Origin: Microcystis aeruginosa Ma_MB_S_20031200_S102
Lineage (GTDB): Bacteria; Cyanobacteriota; Cyanobacteriia; Cyanobacteriales; Microcystaceae
DNA length: 32,514 nt
NCBI GenBank assembly: GCA_007095845.1
Contig: SFBI01000140.1
Span: 1-32,514 of the forward strand
Direction of reading: 5' to 3'
A program made the position numbers and the translations under genes. Below are positions 22,022 through 31,332 of the stretch, in pieces (position 1 is the stretch's first letter; every line of letters begins with the position of its first letter). A model generated the notes under the pieces. It was given only the letters and a program-made list of their open reading frames with translations. It had not been told where the DNA came from and did no database searches.

Positions 22022-23354
22022 CTTTGCTTTTTTGCTTTGGTTTCTCTAATTCAACTGTCAAATCCCAACGATCATTAATAATATCAGGAGAATGGGTAGC
22101 CATCAAAATATCTAACCCGGAAAGTTTCGTAATTTCCTGTAAGTCTTTTAAAAATTCCTGCTGCCATGAAATATGAAGTGACATTTCTGGTTCATCAATT
22201 AAGATCAAAGTATTAGGTTTAACTTTAAATAACAATTCATATAAAATTACTAATTCGTGCTGTTCCCCAGAAGATAAATCTGTTGGTGATAAAACCTCCC
22301 CTTCCTGGGTAGTGAAGATAAACCCTTTACTTTGATCAATAGTAACACTTTTGAAAGAATATTTCTTATTAATTATATTTTTAAATAGCTCTACTTTCGG
22401 ATAAATGTCATTGAATACATTGAGCTTTTTATCTACATCCTTAATATAAACCGATAATAACTTTCTGGTGCTATCATCAATACTATCTTTAACTTGAAAG
22501 TTAGAATCTTCATCTTTTTTCAATAGTCCTGCACTAATTAATTGATTTCTTTCCCTTTCAAGTTGATCAATTTTTTCCCTTAGTTGATCATCGGTCAATG
22601 ATGCCTTTTTTTGTACAACTCGCGCTGGAAAGGTTCGGTCTAAAGTTTGAGATAGTTGTCCATACTCTGCTAATTTAGTTTGAATATTTTCTGCTAAATC
22701 TTCAGAATAGCTGGCCACAGAGTACAATGTCATCGGCCTCCTTATAGTTCTGCCATTTTTGGCACTATTGGCAATATCTAATAGACGTTGTGATTCAATA
22801 AAACGAACATTAATAGAGTCTATAATTTTCTTTAACCAATCAGGATATTCTTTCTGGAATTGCTTGGGTAAATATTCTCCAAATCGTTCATAAATATCTT
22901 CTAGATACAGAATTTCTTCTGTGGGGGTATAGAGCCATTTTTCTGATCCAACTCTATCTAAATGGGGTATGAACTCATCTATCATACCGAGAGGGAAAGA
23001 GATTGTTTTACCGTCTGGTGAATCAGGAGAAAAAGGCTGTTCTTCTTTTTGATCGGAGGAAGTAAAATTAAAAGTAATCTTTGGTCTTGCATTACTTTTT
23101 TTATTTCTACTGGTGGAAGGTTTGAGAATATCCACAAAGCTTTTATCGTCAAAAATTATAGTAAATTTTTGAAAAGGAATAGCTCTTATCTCTGAATACT
23201 TTGAGTTAAAAAAACCATTGACCAATCGCAGTATTGAGGTTTTGCCAAAGCCATTTTTACCATGAATAATAGTTATTCTTTCCTCCATATTGAGATTAAT
23301 TGTATGGTCAAATATGCCAAAAAGATGCTTAACTGTAATTTGTTTAATTCTCAT
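21999..23354 (-). CDS. ABC-type AAA ATPase of a PARIS/OLD-like defence pair (AriA-like)
   Basis: The protein is 451 residues. Walker A is GKNGFGKTS (32-40), a central coiled coil lies around DQLREKIDQLERERNQL, the signature is DLSSGEQHELVILYELL, Walker B is TLILIDEPEMSLH, and the switch His is in LMATHSPDII. This is the RecF/OLD-like AAA_15/21 layout. The ATG at 23354 directly follows a copied ppk segment (NRELSW), so the gene may be transcribed from the duplicated ppk promoter. The DUF4435 partner overlaps its 3' end. An OLD, Gabija-like or other ATPase-nuclease pair is the alternative to PARIS. Confidence 0.75.
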   Translation of the reverse strand: MRIKQITVKHLFGIFDHTINLNMEERITIIHGKNGFGKTSILRLVNGFFNSKYSEIRAIPFQKFTIIFDDKSFVDILKPSTSRNKKSNARPKITFNFTSSDQKEEQPFSPDSPDGKTISFPLGMIDEFIPHLDRVGSEKWLYTPTEEILYLEDIYERFGEYLPKQFQKEYPDWLKKIIDSINVRFIESQRLLDIANSAKNGRTIRRPMTLYSVASYSEDLAENIQTKLAEYGQLSQTLDRTFPARVVQKKASLTDDQLREKIDQLERERNQLISAGLLKKDEDSNFQVKDSIDDSTRKLLSVYIKDVDKKLNVFNDIYPKVELFKNIINKKYSFKSVTIDQSKGFIFTTQEGEVLSPTDLSSGEQHELVILYELLFKVKPNTLILIDEPEMSLHISWQQEFLKDLQEITKLSGLDILMATHSPDIINDRWDLTVELEKPKQKSKDERTDNT

Positions 23355-23818
23355 ACCAGCTTAATTCTCGGTTAAAGTAATATTGCGAATCTTTAAGATC
23401 AATTTCAGGCTTTTCTCGGCTTTGTGTGATAATTTTTGCTTATGGAATCGTGAAATGCTTACTGGACAAGACTTTTAAGACTATTTTGCGGATATTCTAT
23501 CAGTATAGACCTCGTTTCTACACAGAAACCAGAAGAGCCAATTTCAGAAGTTACGGTAGAAGCTTTAGCCATAGAGTCTAATACCTAAATAATAGATTAA
23601 ACAGTTAGTAAGAAGCCACTCAAGTCTAAATTTGACTATTTTGGGCGTTTTTTTAGGCTACATTGCCCCAGATTAACCAAAGTTACCTCGATTATCTTGG
23701 ATGCTAGTCCTACTGATTCTAGCCTGACTGGGGAAAAAATCAATTTATTAACAGGTTAAGAAATCAGTCCCCGCAAGACGAGAGATCAAGGTTAAATTAA
23801 TCTTTCAGTGCAATTAGA
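23355..23818 (-). pseudogene. Second copy of the ppk promoter and 5' end, with MITE
   Basis: A direct repeat of 21301-21618. A ppk start remains at 23572 (MAKASTVTSEI). A MITE follows, then DLKDSQYYFNRELSW, and then the ATPase ATG. The ppk copy is dead, but its promoter is retained and now points into the ATPase gene. Confidence 0.85.
23409..23539. mobile_element. 131-bp ISL3-type MITE with 8-bp target duplication
   Basis: It is flanked by aatttcag on both sides (23401-23408 and 23540-23547). Its termini gcttttctcggctttgtgtg and (reverse complement) ggctcttctggtttctgtgt resemble the elements at 29247 and 30999. It is present only in the second ppk copy, so it inserted after the duplication. 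Confidence 0.85.
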
Positions 23819-23988
23819 CTAGAAGGAAGAAGAATAGGAATAATTTTCTGGAAATATATTTGGCAAAACCTTGCCTAGCAAGACTTCTAGGGATGATAAG
23901 CACTGATGATCACACAAAGTCGAGCAGAACCGAAATTGGACTTATTGGCGAACTAGACAGTGACTTTGCATCCTCTCAAGCTTCTTGA
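23819..23988. other. Intergenic, nothing recognised
   Basis: Sequence between the duplicated ppk upstream region and a hicB scrap. No gene, RNA or clear repeat was found. Confidence 0.4.
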
Positions 23989-24069
23989 TTAGGATTGACC
24001 TTTAATACCTAGAGAGTAAGCAATATAACCATCTGGGTGTTTTTCGACAATCATTTTAAGGCTTTTCAT
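23989..24069 (-). pseudogene. hicB N-terminal fragment
   Basis: MKSLKMIVEKHPDGYIAYSL followed by GIKGQS and a stop closely matches the first 23 residues of the HicB at 17087. The conserved GDTxEEAL part is missing. It is a remnant only. Confidence 0.65.
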
Positions 24070-24157
24070 CAACAAGATATTGCCTCATAACTGATATGTT
24101 TCCTGAAAAACTGGGCAATCTAAGACTAGACAGCATCGTGATTAGGGGGATAGGACT

Positions 24158-25036
24158 TTGGACTTCGCTAACAATCAGAAAATTCTCGGCTATTTCATCG
24201 AAGAAGCAGAAGAACACCTAGAAACTTTGGAACAGGGGATTTTAGACTTAGGCAATCTCGTCAACAACACTGAACAGATGAACGAGGTGTTTCGTGCCGC
24301 CCATTCCGTCAAGGGGGGAGCGGCCATGTTAGGTTATAGTAGTATCCAAAACACTGCTCACCGTCTTGAGGATGCTTTCAAAATACTGAAAGAAAATCCT
24401 GTAGAAGTCGATCAAAAATTAGAATCTTTATTCCTCAAGGGTTATGATCTGCTTCAGGTATTAATCGATAAGCTACGGGCTCCCGTGGGTTTACAGGCCG
24501 AGGAGGCTAACGTTATCGTTAAAAAGGGTGAACCGACTTTTGCCGAATTACAAGCCCATCTTAACTATCTTCTCGACCAAAAAAAATCTACCCCAGCTGT
24601 TGCGGCAACCTCCTCTATCTCCATCCGCGTCAGAGATATACTCAAACAGATGTTACAACTGTTCAAACAGGAAGAAACCAGCGCTTCCCGTCAGCAATTA
24701 CAAAAATTAATTTCATCTCTGTCTAAATTGGCTTCAGAACAGCAACAATGGCAATATTTAGTTAAAAATGCCCAATCAGCCCTAGCCAACCCCAAACATT
24801 CCTACCGCACTCTCGCCCCAGTTATTATTAAAGAATTAAAACAAGCTAGTGATTTATTAGAATGGGGTCGCAGCGAAGAAATCACCGTCAGTCAAGAATT
24901 GCAGCTATTAGCCTCCGCCAAATTACCACAAATCCTGATCACCCTAGAACCGGAATTAGTAGCTAGTACCCTGCTGCAAATGTTCAATCGCCAACAGGTG
25001 TCGCAACTGGTACAGTTACTACAAACGAGACGTTGA
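24158..25036 (+). CDS. Hpt-domain protein
   Basis: The protein is 292 residues from a TTG at 24158 preceded by gggggatagg. The next in-frame possibilities fit the domain less well. The N-terminal Hpt domain (about 5-105) has FIEEAEEHLETLEQGIL and the phospho-acceptor motif RAAHSVKGGAAMLGY, with the active His near residue 49. The remainder is helical, Gln-rich and without a kinase core. It would receive a phosphoryl group from a separate histidine kinase and pass it to a response regulator. The N-terminus resembles CheA-like proteins of phototaxis clusters, but no partner genes are nearby. Confidence 0.85.
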   Translation: MDFANNQKILGYFIEEAEEHLETLEQGILDLGNLVNNTEQMNEVFRAAHSVKGGAAMLGYSSIQNTAHRLEDAFKILKENPVEVDQKLESLFLKGYDLLQVLIDKLRAPVGLQAEEANVIVKKGEPTFAELQAHLNYLLDQKKSTPAVAATSSISIRVRDILKQMLQLFKQEETSASRQQLQKLISSLSKLASEQQQWQYLVKNAQSALANPKHSYRTLAPVIIKELKQASDLLEWGRSEEITVSQELQLLASAKLPQILITLEPELVASTLLQMFNRQQVSQLVQLLQTRR

Positions 25037-25263
25037 CATCTGCCCCGGCGTAAAAAAGTGGGAGCCAAACCAGAAAAAGCTAAGATATGGCAAGATAAAA
25101 ACTTAATGCTGAGGGCTGACCAATATCAGACCTGATGCAGTGTCTCTTCAGTCACCGGTCAAGCTGGGATTTACTGAGAGTAAGCAATCTGCTAGAGTTT
25201 TAACGTTCGTTAAATTTCTCTGGCAGAGAAAACAAACAAAACCATAATGGTGTTAACGGGTGT

Positions 25264-27363
25264 GTGGAAGTGCTTAAAAATCTCAACTTTTCGAGGCGAT
25301 ACTCCTCGCTGGCCCTGCTGCTGGCTATTTTCGGATTATTTCACGGGACTGTAATGGCCCAAGAAGAACCGCAAGAAACGGTTTTTCCCCGCGTCGAGCA
25401 GCTAGTACAGTCTCCTCCTGCGACGGCAGAAACTACGCCACCCGCGGCAGCACCGACGGAAACCCCGACGGAAACCCCGACGGAAACCCCGACGGAAAAC
25501 CCCATCCCTACAGAACCCCCCACCGCAGCTCCACCGGCACCGGCGGAGGAGTCGCGAGTTTTGGTGGCTGAAGTGGTAGTACAAGGGGCTAATCGAGAAT
25601 TAGAAAATCTAGTTTATAACACCATTCGCACCCGACCTGGACGCAGCACGACTCGATCGCAACTACAAGAAGATATTAACGCCGTTTTTGCTACGGGCTT
25701 TTTTGCCGATGTGCGGGCAGTTCCCCAAGATACACCCCTAGGGGTGCGAGTCACCTTTGAGGTGCAACCTAACCCCGTTTTTCAGGGCGTACAGATTCAA
25801 ATTGCCCCGGAAACCGTGGACAAATCGATTTTACCGGCCGGGGTGGTCGAGGAAATTTTCGCTAGTCAATACGGCAAAACCCTGAATTTACGGGAACTAC
25901 AGGCGGGGGTAAAAAAAATCAATGACTGGTACAGCAAAAACGGCTATGATCTGGCCCAGGTGATCGGGGCCCCGCAAGTCACTCCCGATGGTCGGGTGAT
26001 TTTGGTCATTTCCGAAGGTTTAATCGAAAAAATTCAAGTACGTTATTTTAATGTCGAACAGGAACCAGTCAAGGGTAAAACCAGAGAATTTATCATTACT
26101 AGGGAAATGCGCCTAAAAGCGGGGGATATTTTCAACCGCAATACCGCCCAACAGGATTTACAGCGTGTTTTCGGTCTCGGTTTATTCGAGGATGTGCGTC
26201 TGTCTTTTTCCCCCGGCAGCGACCCAAGGGAGGTGATTGTTAACGTCGATGTGGTGGAAGGTAATACCGGTTCCGTGGCCGCTGGGGGTGGTATTAGCTC
26301 GAATGCGGGACTATTCGGCACTGTCAGCTATCAACAGCGCAATTTTGGCGGTAATAACCAAACTTTGGGGGCGGAAGTTCAGTTAGGGGAACGGGAATTT
26401 TTATTCGATCTGAGTTTTTCTGATCCTTGGATTGCCACGGATAATTTCCGCACCTCCTACACGGTCAATGTTTTCCGGCGACAGTCGATTTCTCTAGTTT
26501 ATGATGGGGAAGATTCCTCAATTCGGACTCTTAACGATAATGATAGTCCCCGTATCGTCCGCACGGGTGGCGGTATTACTTTTGTCCGTCCTTTGGCCCC
26601 TGATGTGTTTACAAAACCAAAATGGGTGGTTTCCCTAGGTTTTAACTATCAACAGGTACAGGTGCAGAATGCCAATGGTGACATCTCCCCCTTGTCTGCA
26701 CCTCTCAATGGTTTTAGCAGTCAACAACTGTCTTTTAGTTCCTCTGGGACTGATGATCTACTTTCCCTCAATATTGGCGCTATTCAAGATTTTCGCGACA
26801 ATCCCCTGCAACCCACCAGTGGTTCTTTCCTGCGTCTAGGTTTGGAACAAACTATCCCCGTCGGTTCTGGCAGTATTTTCGGCACTCGTGTTCGGGGTAG
26901 TTACAGTTACTTTATCCCCGTTCGCTTTATTAATTCCTTTAATCTCTTTGAAACCGATATTTTTAAAGGTCAGCAATCCCTCGCTTTTAATGTGCAAGCA
27001 GGGACAGTATTAGGCGATTTACCCCCCTACGATGCTTTTATTGTGGGGGGTAGTAACTCTGTACGGGGTTACGCCGAGGGAGAAGTGGGTAGCGGTCGCA
27101 GTTATTTCCAAGCGACGGCCGAATATCGTTTTCCCATTGTGGCAATTATCGGAGGGGCATTATTTGTCGATTTCGGCACTACTATTGGTTCCCAAGGTGA
27201 TGTCCCCGGTCAACCCGGTATTGTCCGGGATTTACCCGGTACTGGTCTCGGTTACGGTTTAGGTGTTCGGGTACAATCTCCCGTCGGCCAAATTCGGGTT
27301 GACTACGGTTTTAATGTCGATGGTAGTTCTCGTATCCATTTCGGTATCGGGGAACGATTCTAA
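25264..27363 (+). CDS. Omp85/BamA-family outer-membrane assembly protein
   Basis: The protein is 699 residues from a GTG at 25264. A signal peptide (LALLLAIFGLFHGTVMA) ends near residue 32. A Pro/Thr-rich linker with TETP repeats follows (about 64-95). POTRA domains come next (VLVAEVVVQGANRELENLVY, LNLRELQAGVKKINDWYSKN, FNRNTAQQDLQRVFGLGLFED). The C-terminal beta-barrel includes GNNQTLGAEVQLGERE, VRGYAEGEVGSG and the terminal strand GSSRIHFGIGERF. It inserts beta-barrel proteins into the outer membrane and is the cyanobacterial relative of chloroplast Toc75. The adjacency to lpxC is conserved among cyanobacteria. Confidence 0.93.
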   Translation: MEVLKNLNFSRRYSSLALLLAIFGLFHGTVMAQEEPQETVFPRVEQLVQSPPATAETTPPAAAPTETPTETPTETPTENPIPTEPPTAAPPAPAEESRVLVAEVVVQGANRELENLVYNTIRTRPGRSTTRSQLQEDINAVFATGFFADVRAVPQDTPLGVRVTFEVQPNPVFQGVQIQIAPETVDKSILPAGVVEEIFASQYGKTLNLRELQAGVKKINDWYSKNGYDLAQVIGAPQVTPDGRVILVISEGLIEKIQVRYFNVEQEPVKGKTREFIITREMRLKAGDIFNRNTAQQDLQRVFGLGLFEDVRLSFSPGSDPREVIVNVDVVEGNTGSVAAGGGISSNAGLFGTVSYQQRNFGGNNQTLGAEVQLGEREFLFDLSFSDPWIATDNFRTSYTVNVFRRQSISLVYDGEDSSIRTLNDNDSPRIVRTGGGITFVRPLAPDVFTKPKWVVSLGFNYQQVQVQNANGDISPLSAPLNGFSSQQLSFSSSGTDDLLSLNIGAIQDFRDNPLQPTSGSFLRLGLEQTIPVGSGSIFGTRVRGSYSYFIPVRFINSFNLFETDIFKGQQSLAFNVQAGTVLGDLPPYDAFIVGGSNSVRGYAEGEVGSGRSYFQATAEYRFPIVAIIGGALFVDFGTTIGSQGDVPGQPGIVRDLPGTGLGYGLGVRVQSPVGQIRVDYGFNVDGSSRIHFGIGERF
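25456..25500 (+). repeat. 12-bp tandem repeat encoding TETP
   Basis: The unit acggaaaccccg occurs about 3.5 times in the linker between the signal peptide and the first POTRA domain. It is in-frame, so length changes are tolerated. Confidence 0.9.
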
Positions 27364-27559
27364 TCAGTTATCAGTTATCAGTTATCAGTTATCAGTTACC
27401 AGTTATCAGTTACCAGTTACCAGTTATCAGTTACCAGTTACCAGTTACCAGTTACCAGTTACCAGTTACCAGTTACCAGTTACCAGTTATCAGTTACCAG
27501 TTATCAGTTATCAGTTACCAGTTACCAGTTACCAGTTACCAGTTACCAGTTACCAGTTA
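27364..27559. repeat. Heptamer tandem repeat, 28 units of YCAGTTA
   Basis: tcagtta and ccagtta alternate irregularly over 196 bp, starting one base after the Omp85 stop. Heptanucleotide repeats of this kind are the STRR sequences described in cyanobacteria. The run keeps all three frames on one strand largely free of stops, which makes an artificial 110-codon ORF. Shorter relatives lie near 16130, 19172 and 30593. Confidence 0.95.
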
Positions 27560-27639
27560 TCGATAAATTTAGGGACTAAAGCGCAAGTCCCTTAGTTATT
27601 TTTGCTGTTCACTGATCAAAGCTTTATTACTTGATAATT

Positions 27640-28452
27640 ATGGTTTCTACTATCCCTAAACAATTTGAATTATCGGGAATTGGCCTACATTCGGGGGAAA
27701 TAACCCAGGTGCGCGTCTGTGGGGCCAATCCGGGAGAAGGACGTTATTTTGTCCGTAGAGATTTAGCCAATCAACCGATTATTCCTGCTCTAGTTTCTTC
27801 GGTTTACCAAACGACTTTATCAACGGAATTGGGACAAGGAGAAGCAAAGGTTAGAACTGTTGAGCATTTATTGGCTGCCTTAACCGCTTTGGGGGTAGAG
27901 AATGCTCGCATTGAGGTGGATGGTGCGGAAATTCCCCTCCTTGATGGTTCGGCTAAAATCTGGGTGGCAGCGATCGAAAATGCCGGTTTAAATAACTCTT
28001 TTTCTCCATCAGATTTAACTATTTCTCAACCGATTTGGTTGTACGAAGGAGATGCTTTTGTAGCGGCGATTCCTTCCCCTGAATTACGTTTTACCTACGG
28101 CATCGATTTTACCTATAAACCGATCGGTAATCAATGGTATAGTTGGAGTCCTGAGCAAGAAAGTTTTCGAGATGCGATCGCAGCTGCCCGGACTTTCGGT
28201 TTTGCTGATCAAATTGAGTATCTGCAAAAGGCTGGTTTAATTAAAGGAGGCAGTTTAGAAAATGCTTTGATCTGCGATCAAAATCAATGGTTAAATCCTC
28301 CCTTACGCTTTGAAAATGAACCAGCAAGACATAAATTATTAGACTTAATTGGTGATTTAAGTTTACTGGGAACTATTCCTACCGCTCATTACATGGCTTT
28401 TAAAGCCAGTCATAAACTGCACGTTCAATTAGCTAAAGCAATTCAGAGTTAA
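27640..28452 (+). CDS. lpxC: UDP-3-O-acyl-N-acetylglucosamine deacetylase
   Basis: The protein is 270 residues from the ATG at 27640; a TTG at 27631 is possible but weaker. It has [31 protein letters not shown] (first zinc His), [14 protein letters not shown], and the second zinc site [17 protein letters not shown], with [13 protein letters not shown] at the end. It performs the first committed step of lipid A synthesis in the cytoplasm. In many cyanobacteria fabZ and lpxA follow. Here a convergent DUF1460 gene overlaps the last 4 bases, so the usual cluster is broken. Confidence 0.96.
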   Translation: MVSTIPKQFELSGIGLHSGEITQVRVCGANPGEGRYFVRRDLANQPIIPALVSSVYQTTLSTELGQGEAKVRTVEHLLAALTALGVENARIEVDGAEIPLLDGSAKIWVAAIENAGLNNSFSPSDLTISQPIWLYEGDAFVAAIPSPELRFTYGIDFTYKPIGNQWYSWSPEQESFRDAIAAARTFGFADQIEYLQKAGLIKGGSLENALICDQNQWLNPPLRFENEPARHKLLDLIGDLSLLGTIPTAHYMAFKASHKLHVQLAKAIQS

Positions 28453-29201
28453 TTATTTCTTGGATCAAGGGGACGAACAAGAAAAATACCGATGGCTTTG
28501 TCCACTTTACTGATATATTTTTGTAGGTCTTTAGCAATGGTAACTTGACCAGCAGGAGAGGCATGAATTAAGCCAATTTTGCAATCGGAAAAGCGATAAA
28601 CTAGACCAGTATGGGTGGTATCTAAACCAGCGATATTAGTCACGACACCGATAATATCGCCAGCTTGTAGTTGTGGATAAATATCTTTAATCTTAGCAGT
28701 GGGAATATAGGTTAAGGATAAGCTTTCTAATTGCCGTTCTACCTGTTGAATACAATCGTAATTACTTTGAGGTTTTAACTGGGGATATAGAGGGCGATTT
28801 TTACTCATAAAACTGAGCTTTTTGTCAAGAGTAATTCCACCTAACTTTTGAATTATATTTTCTACATTACCTCGTTTTTGGTTGTCATTAATCCAATCGG
28901 AAAAGTAATGCAGACGACTACAATAACCGTCGAGAATACCGTGGCGATAACGCTGATTGAAAACCTGCTGACTAAAAGCAGAATAGTGATAATTTTTTAA
29001 AGCAAAATTGTGACTCAAAGCGAGAACTGTTTCCAGAAAAAGGACACAATCAAACTCTTTTAAAGAGATAAATAATTTTTCTGTTGCCGAGCGTTCGAGT
29101 AATCCTGCTTGATATTTTGCTCCTAAAAATTGAGGGGCGATATTCTGAATTATATCAGCCATGGCTAGGCGATCGAGTTGTTGATTTTGAGCGTACTGCA
29201 C
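28449..29201 (-). CDS. DUF1460 family protein (NlpC/P60-like amidase fold), 5' end lost
   Basis: The listed frame starts at a GTG at 29201 and has 250 residues. [14 protein letters not shown] carries the catalytic Cys, [12 protein letters not shown] is the family signature, and THTGLVYR with [12 protein letters not shown] supplies the His region. Members hydrolyse amide bonds in cell-wall-related substrates. The frame is open for about 60 bases upstream ([20 protein letters not shown]), up to and into the ISL3-type MITE at 29247. The native start and probable signal peptide have therefore been cut off. Whether the remainder is expressed is unclear. Confidence 0.75.
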   Translation of the reverse strand: MQYAQNQQLDRLAMADIIQNIAPQFLGAKYQAGLLERSATEKLFISLKEFDCVLFLETVLALSHNFALKNYHYSAFSQQVFNQRYRHGILDGYCSRLHYFSDWINDNQKRGNVENIIQKLGGITLDKKLSFMSKNRPLYPQLKPQSNYDCIQQVERQLESLSLTYIPTAKIKDIYPQLQAGDIIGVVTNIAGLDTTHTGLVYRFSDCKIGLIHASPAGQVTIAKDLQKYISKVDKAIGIFLVRPLDPRNN

Positions 29202-29246
29202 CAGTTTTTGATAATTAGGATCGCTGACTTCTTGAGGAAGAATAGT

Positions 29247-29391
29247 GGCTCTTCTAGGTTCTGTGTGATAAGTTTAACTTACATATGCTCGATCGATCTT
29301 TGTGTCCTCTGTGTCTCTGTGGTTCCTTTCACTTCCTCGCCAGCAGGACTGTATCTTAGAATACATTTTACCCACCAAATCCAAGAGAGCC
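29247..29391. mobile_element. 145-bp ISL3-type MITE inserted in the 5' end of the DUF1460 gene
   Basis: The ends are ggctcttctaggttctgtgt and (reverse complement) ggctctcttggatttggtgg. A close copy of the whole element is at 30999-31143. No target duplication is visible (agaatagt versus atcaattg), which points to a rearrangement after insertion. Confidence 0.85.
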
Positions 29392-29632
29392 ATCAATTGA
29401 AACCACTTAACTTAATCAAGCTAAAGCGGTGAACTTCTCCGACGCAGACCCAACCACTGACCTTTAAACTTTGACCCCTTCCCGAAAACCCCATCACCCC
29501 ATTTACCTAAAAATATTAAGAGATGTAACTATTTAGCCCTAACCTAGAAAGTGATTACTCAACAGGGGTGAGATCAGGATAGTCTAGATCGAGCAGTCAG
29601 ATAGATGTTTAGTTAAATTCCTAACTTCAGAT

Positions 29633-30592
29633 ATGTCCGTTTCTAGTCCTCCTCGTTCCCTGCGTATCGGTTCGCGCAAAAGTCAGTTAGCCCTAGTACA
29701 AACTTATTGGGTACAATCAGAATTGAGTAAACACCATCCCCATCGACAGTTTGAGGTGGAGACGATGAGTACCCAAGGCGATATAATTCTCGATGTGGCC
29801 CTGGCGAAAATCGGTGATAAGGGTTTATTTACCAAAGAATTAGAAGTGGGAATGTTGAATAGATCGATCGATCTTGCCGTCCATTCTCTCAAGGATTTGC
29901 CCACTAATTTGCCCGAAGGTTTAACCCTGGGTTGCGTCACCGAAAGAGTTAATCCGGCCGATGCTTTGGTGGTAAATAGCAAAAATCAAGACTATCAATT
30001 AGACAATTTACCGGAAGGTGCAGTGGTGGGGACTTCTTCCCTGCGTCGATTAGCCCAGTTACGTTACCATTATCCCCATCTGACTTTTAAAGATGTGCGC
30101 GGCAATGTTAACACCCGTCTGGCAAAACTGGACGCAGAAGAATACGACGCGATTATTCTGGCCGTAGCAGGATTAGAAAGGTTAGGATTAAGCGATCGAG
30201 TTCATCAGGTTATCCCAGCAGCAATTTCTCTCCATGCGGTGGGACAGGGGGCTTTAGGGATAGAATGCCGCGATGATGACCCAGAGGTTTTGGAAGTCCT
30301 AAAAGTGTTGGAACACGCCCCTAGCCGCGATAGATGCTATGCTGAACGAGCTTTTTTACGGGAGTTGGAGGGAGGCTGTCAAGTTCCGATCGGAGTCAAT
30401 ACGGCGATCGAGGATGGTATCCTAACTTTAACGGGTATGGTGGCTAGTCTCGACGGTCAGCGCCTGATTAAAGACTCGGTCAGCGGTGATCCTAGCCATG
30501 CGGAAGTCCTAGGGCAAGATTTAGCCCATAAAGTGCGCGAGGCTGGTGCTGGAGAGATTTTAGCCGATATTTTCGCTGAAGTGGGGCGATAA
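29633..30592 (+). CDS. hemC: Porphobilinogen deaminase (hydroxymethylbilane synthase)
   Basis: The protein is 319 residues. [18 protein letters not shown] opens domain 1, and [19 protein letters not shown] holds the catalytic Asp. [31 protein letters not shown] and [10 protein letters not shown] follow, and [11 protein letters not shown] contains the Cys that anchors the dipyrromethane cofactor. It polymerises four porphobilinogens into hydroxymethylbilane on the way to heme and chlorophyll. The length is normal and all key residues are present. A short heptamer repeat begins right after the stop, as after the Omp85 gene. Confidence 0.97.
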   Translation: MSVSSPPRSLRIGSRKSQLALVQTYWVQSELSKHHPHRQFEVETMSTQGDIILDVALAKIGDKGLFTKELEVGMLNRSIDLAVHSLKDLPTNLPEGLTLGCVTERVNPADALVVNSKNQDYQLDNLPEGAVVGTSSLRRLAQLRYHYPHLTFKDVRGNVNTRLAKLDAEEYDAIILAVAGLERLGLSDRVHQVIPAAISLHAVGQGALGIECRDDDPEVLEVLKVLEHAPSRDRCYAERAFLRELEGGCQVPIGVNTAIEDGILTLTGMVASLDGQRLIKDSVSGDPSHAEVLGQDLAHKVREAGAGEILADIFAEVGR

Positions 30593-30618
30593 TCAGTTAT
30601 CAGTTATCAGTTATCAGC
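30593..30618. repeat. Short heptamer (STRR) run after hemC
   Basis: Three and a half tcagtta units directly follow the hemC stop codon. This is the same heptamer, in the same position relative to a stop codon, as at 27364. Confidence 0.85.
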
Positions 30619-30706
30619 TTCTGAAAGCAACAGGCACTCATGCAAAACAAAAAATCTGACAATTCTCCTACCTAAAAAATGGAAAGCTTATTGAGGGTTT
30701 TACCAT

Positions 30707-30807
30707 TAAGTACCTAAGCAAAATTAATTACACATATCTAACCCCGCTCTTGCCTCTTGCCTCTTGCCTATCTTCACTAGGAAATTAATTTTGCACGACT
30801 ACTTATT
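30707..30807 (+). mobile_element. About 95-bp MITE, inverted copy of 5215-5314
   Basis: Read on the opposite strand it repeats aagtagtcgtgcaaaatta, the ggcaaga tandem steps and the ttaattttgcttaggta end. It is joined to ttcagcaagccct, an end-like sequence of the GGGTTTGCTGAA family, so the two families may be parts of one larger element. Confidence 0.65.
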
Positions 30808-30909
30808 CAGCAAGCCCTATTTAAAACCAAAATATTCTAATCATTTCATTGTCGAAAAGTGGCCACCGAGCTTTGTCAAAGTATCGTGCCTCCCTATACC
30901 ATTATATCG

Positions 30910-31245
30910 GTTAGGGCTTCGACGGTGAGACTTCGGCGTAAGACTTCGGCGTGAGTTCAGTAGTTCGACAAGCTCACTAACACGAACGCTCAGACTTCGG
31001 CTCTTCTAGGTTCTGTGTGATAAGTTTAACTTACATAGGATCGATCAATCTTTGTGTCCTTTGTGTCTTTGTGGTTCCTTCCACTCGCTCGTCAGCAGGA
31101 CTGTATCTTAGAATACATTTTGCCCACCAAACCTAAGAGAGCCCAGACTTCGACAGTGAGACTTCGGCGTGAGACTTCGGCGTGAGCTTTTGTCGAACGC
31201 TCAGTAGTTCGACAGGCTCACTAACACGAACGCTCAGCCGAACCA
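30910..31245. repeat. Complex repeat with acttcggcgtgag and gttcgacaggctcactaac units, split by a MITE
   Basis: The units occur as two similar blocks, one on each side of the MITE at 30999-31143. Both blocks contain acttcggcgt steps and the string ctcactaacacgaacgctcag. They fill most of the 740-bp gap between hemC and the FHA-cyclase gene, in which I see no coding sequence. Confidence 0.75.
30999..31143. mobile_element. 145-bp ISL3-type MITE with 8-bp target duplication
   Basis: The ends are ggctcttctaggttctgtgt and (reverse complement) ggctctcttaggtttggtgg. It is flanked by cagacttc on both sides (30991-30998 and 31144-31151). It is nearly identical to 29247-29391, which suggests recent mobility. 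Confidence 0.9.
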
Positions 31246-31332
31246 CCGAACGTTTTCATCCTAACATTTGAGATAAACTATCTAGAAAATAGAATAATCT
31301 ATACAATTAGCACCGCCTGTCTATTACCGCTT

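Noticed and set aside
27263-27595. 110-codon frame rich in SYQLPVT
   Set aside because: It overlaps the Omp85 3' end out of frame and reads through the heptamer repeat, which lacks stops by composition.
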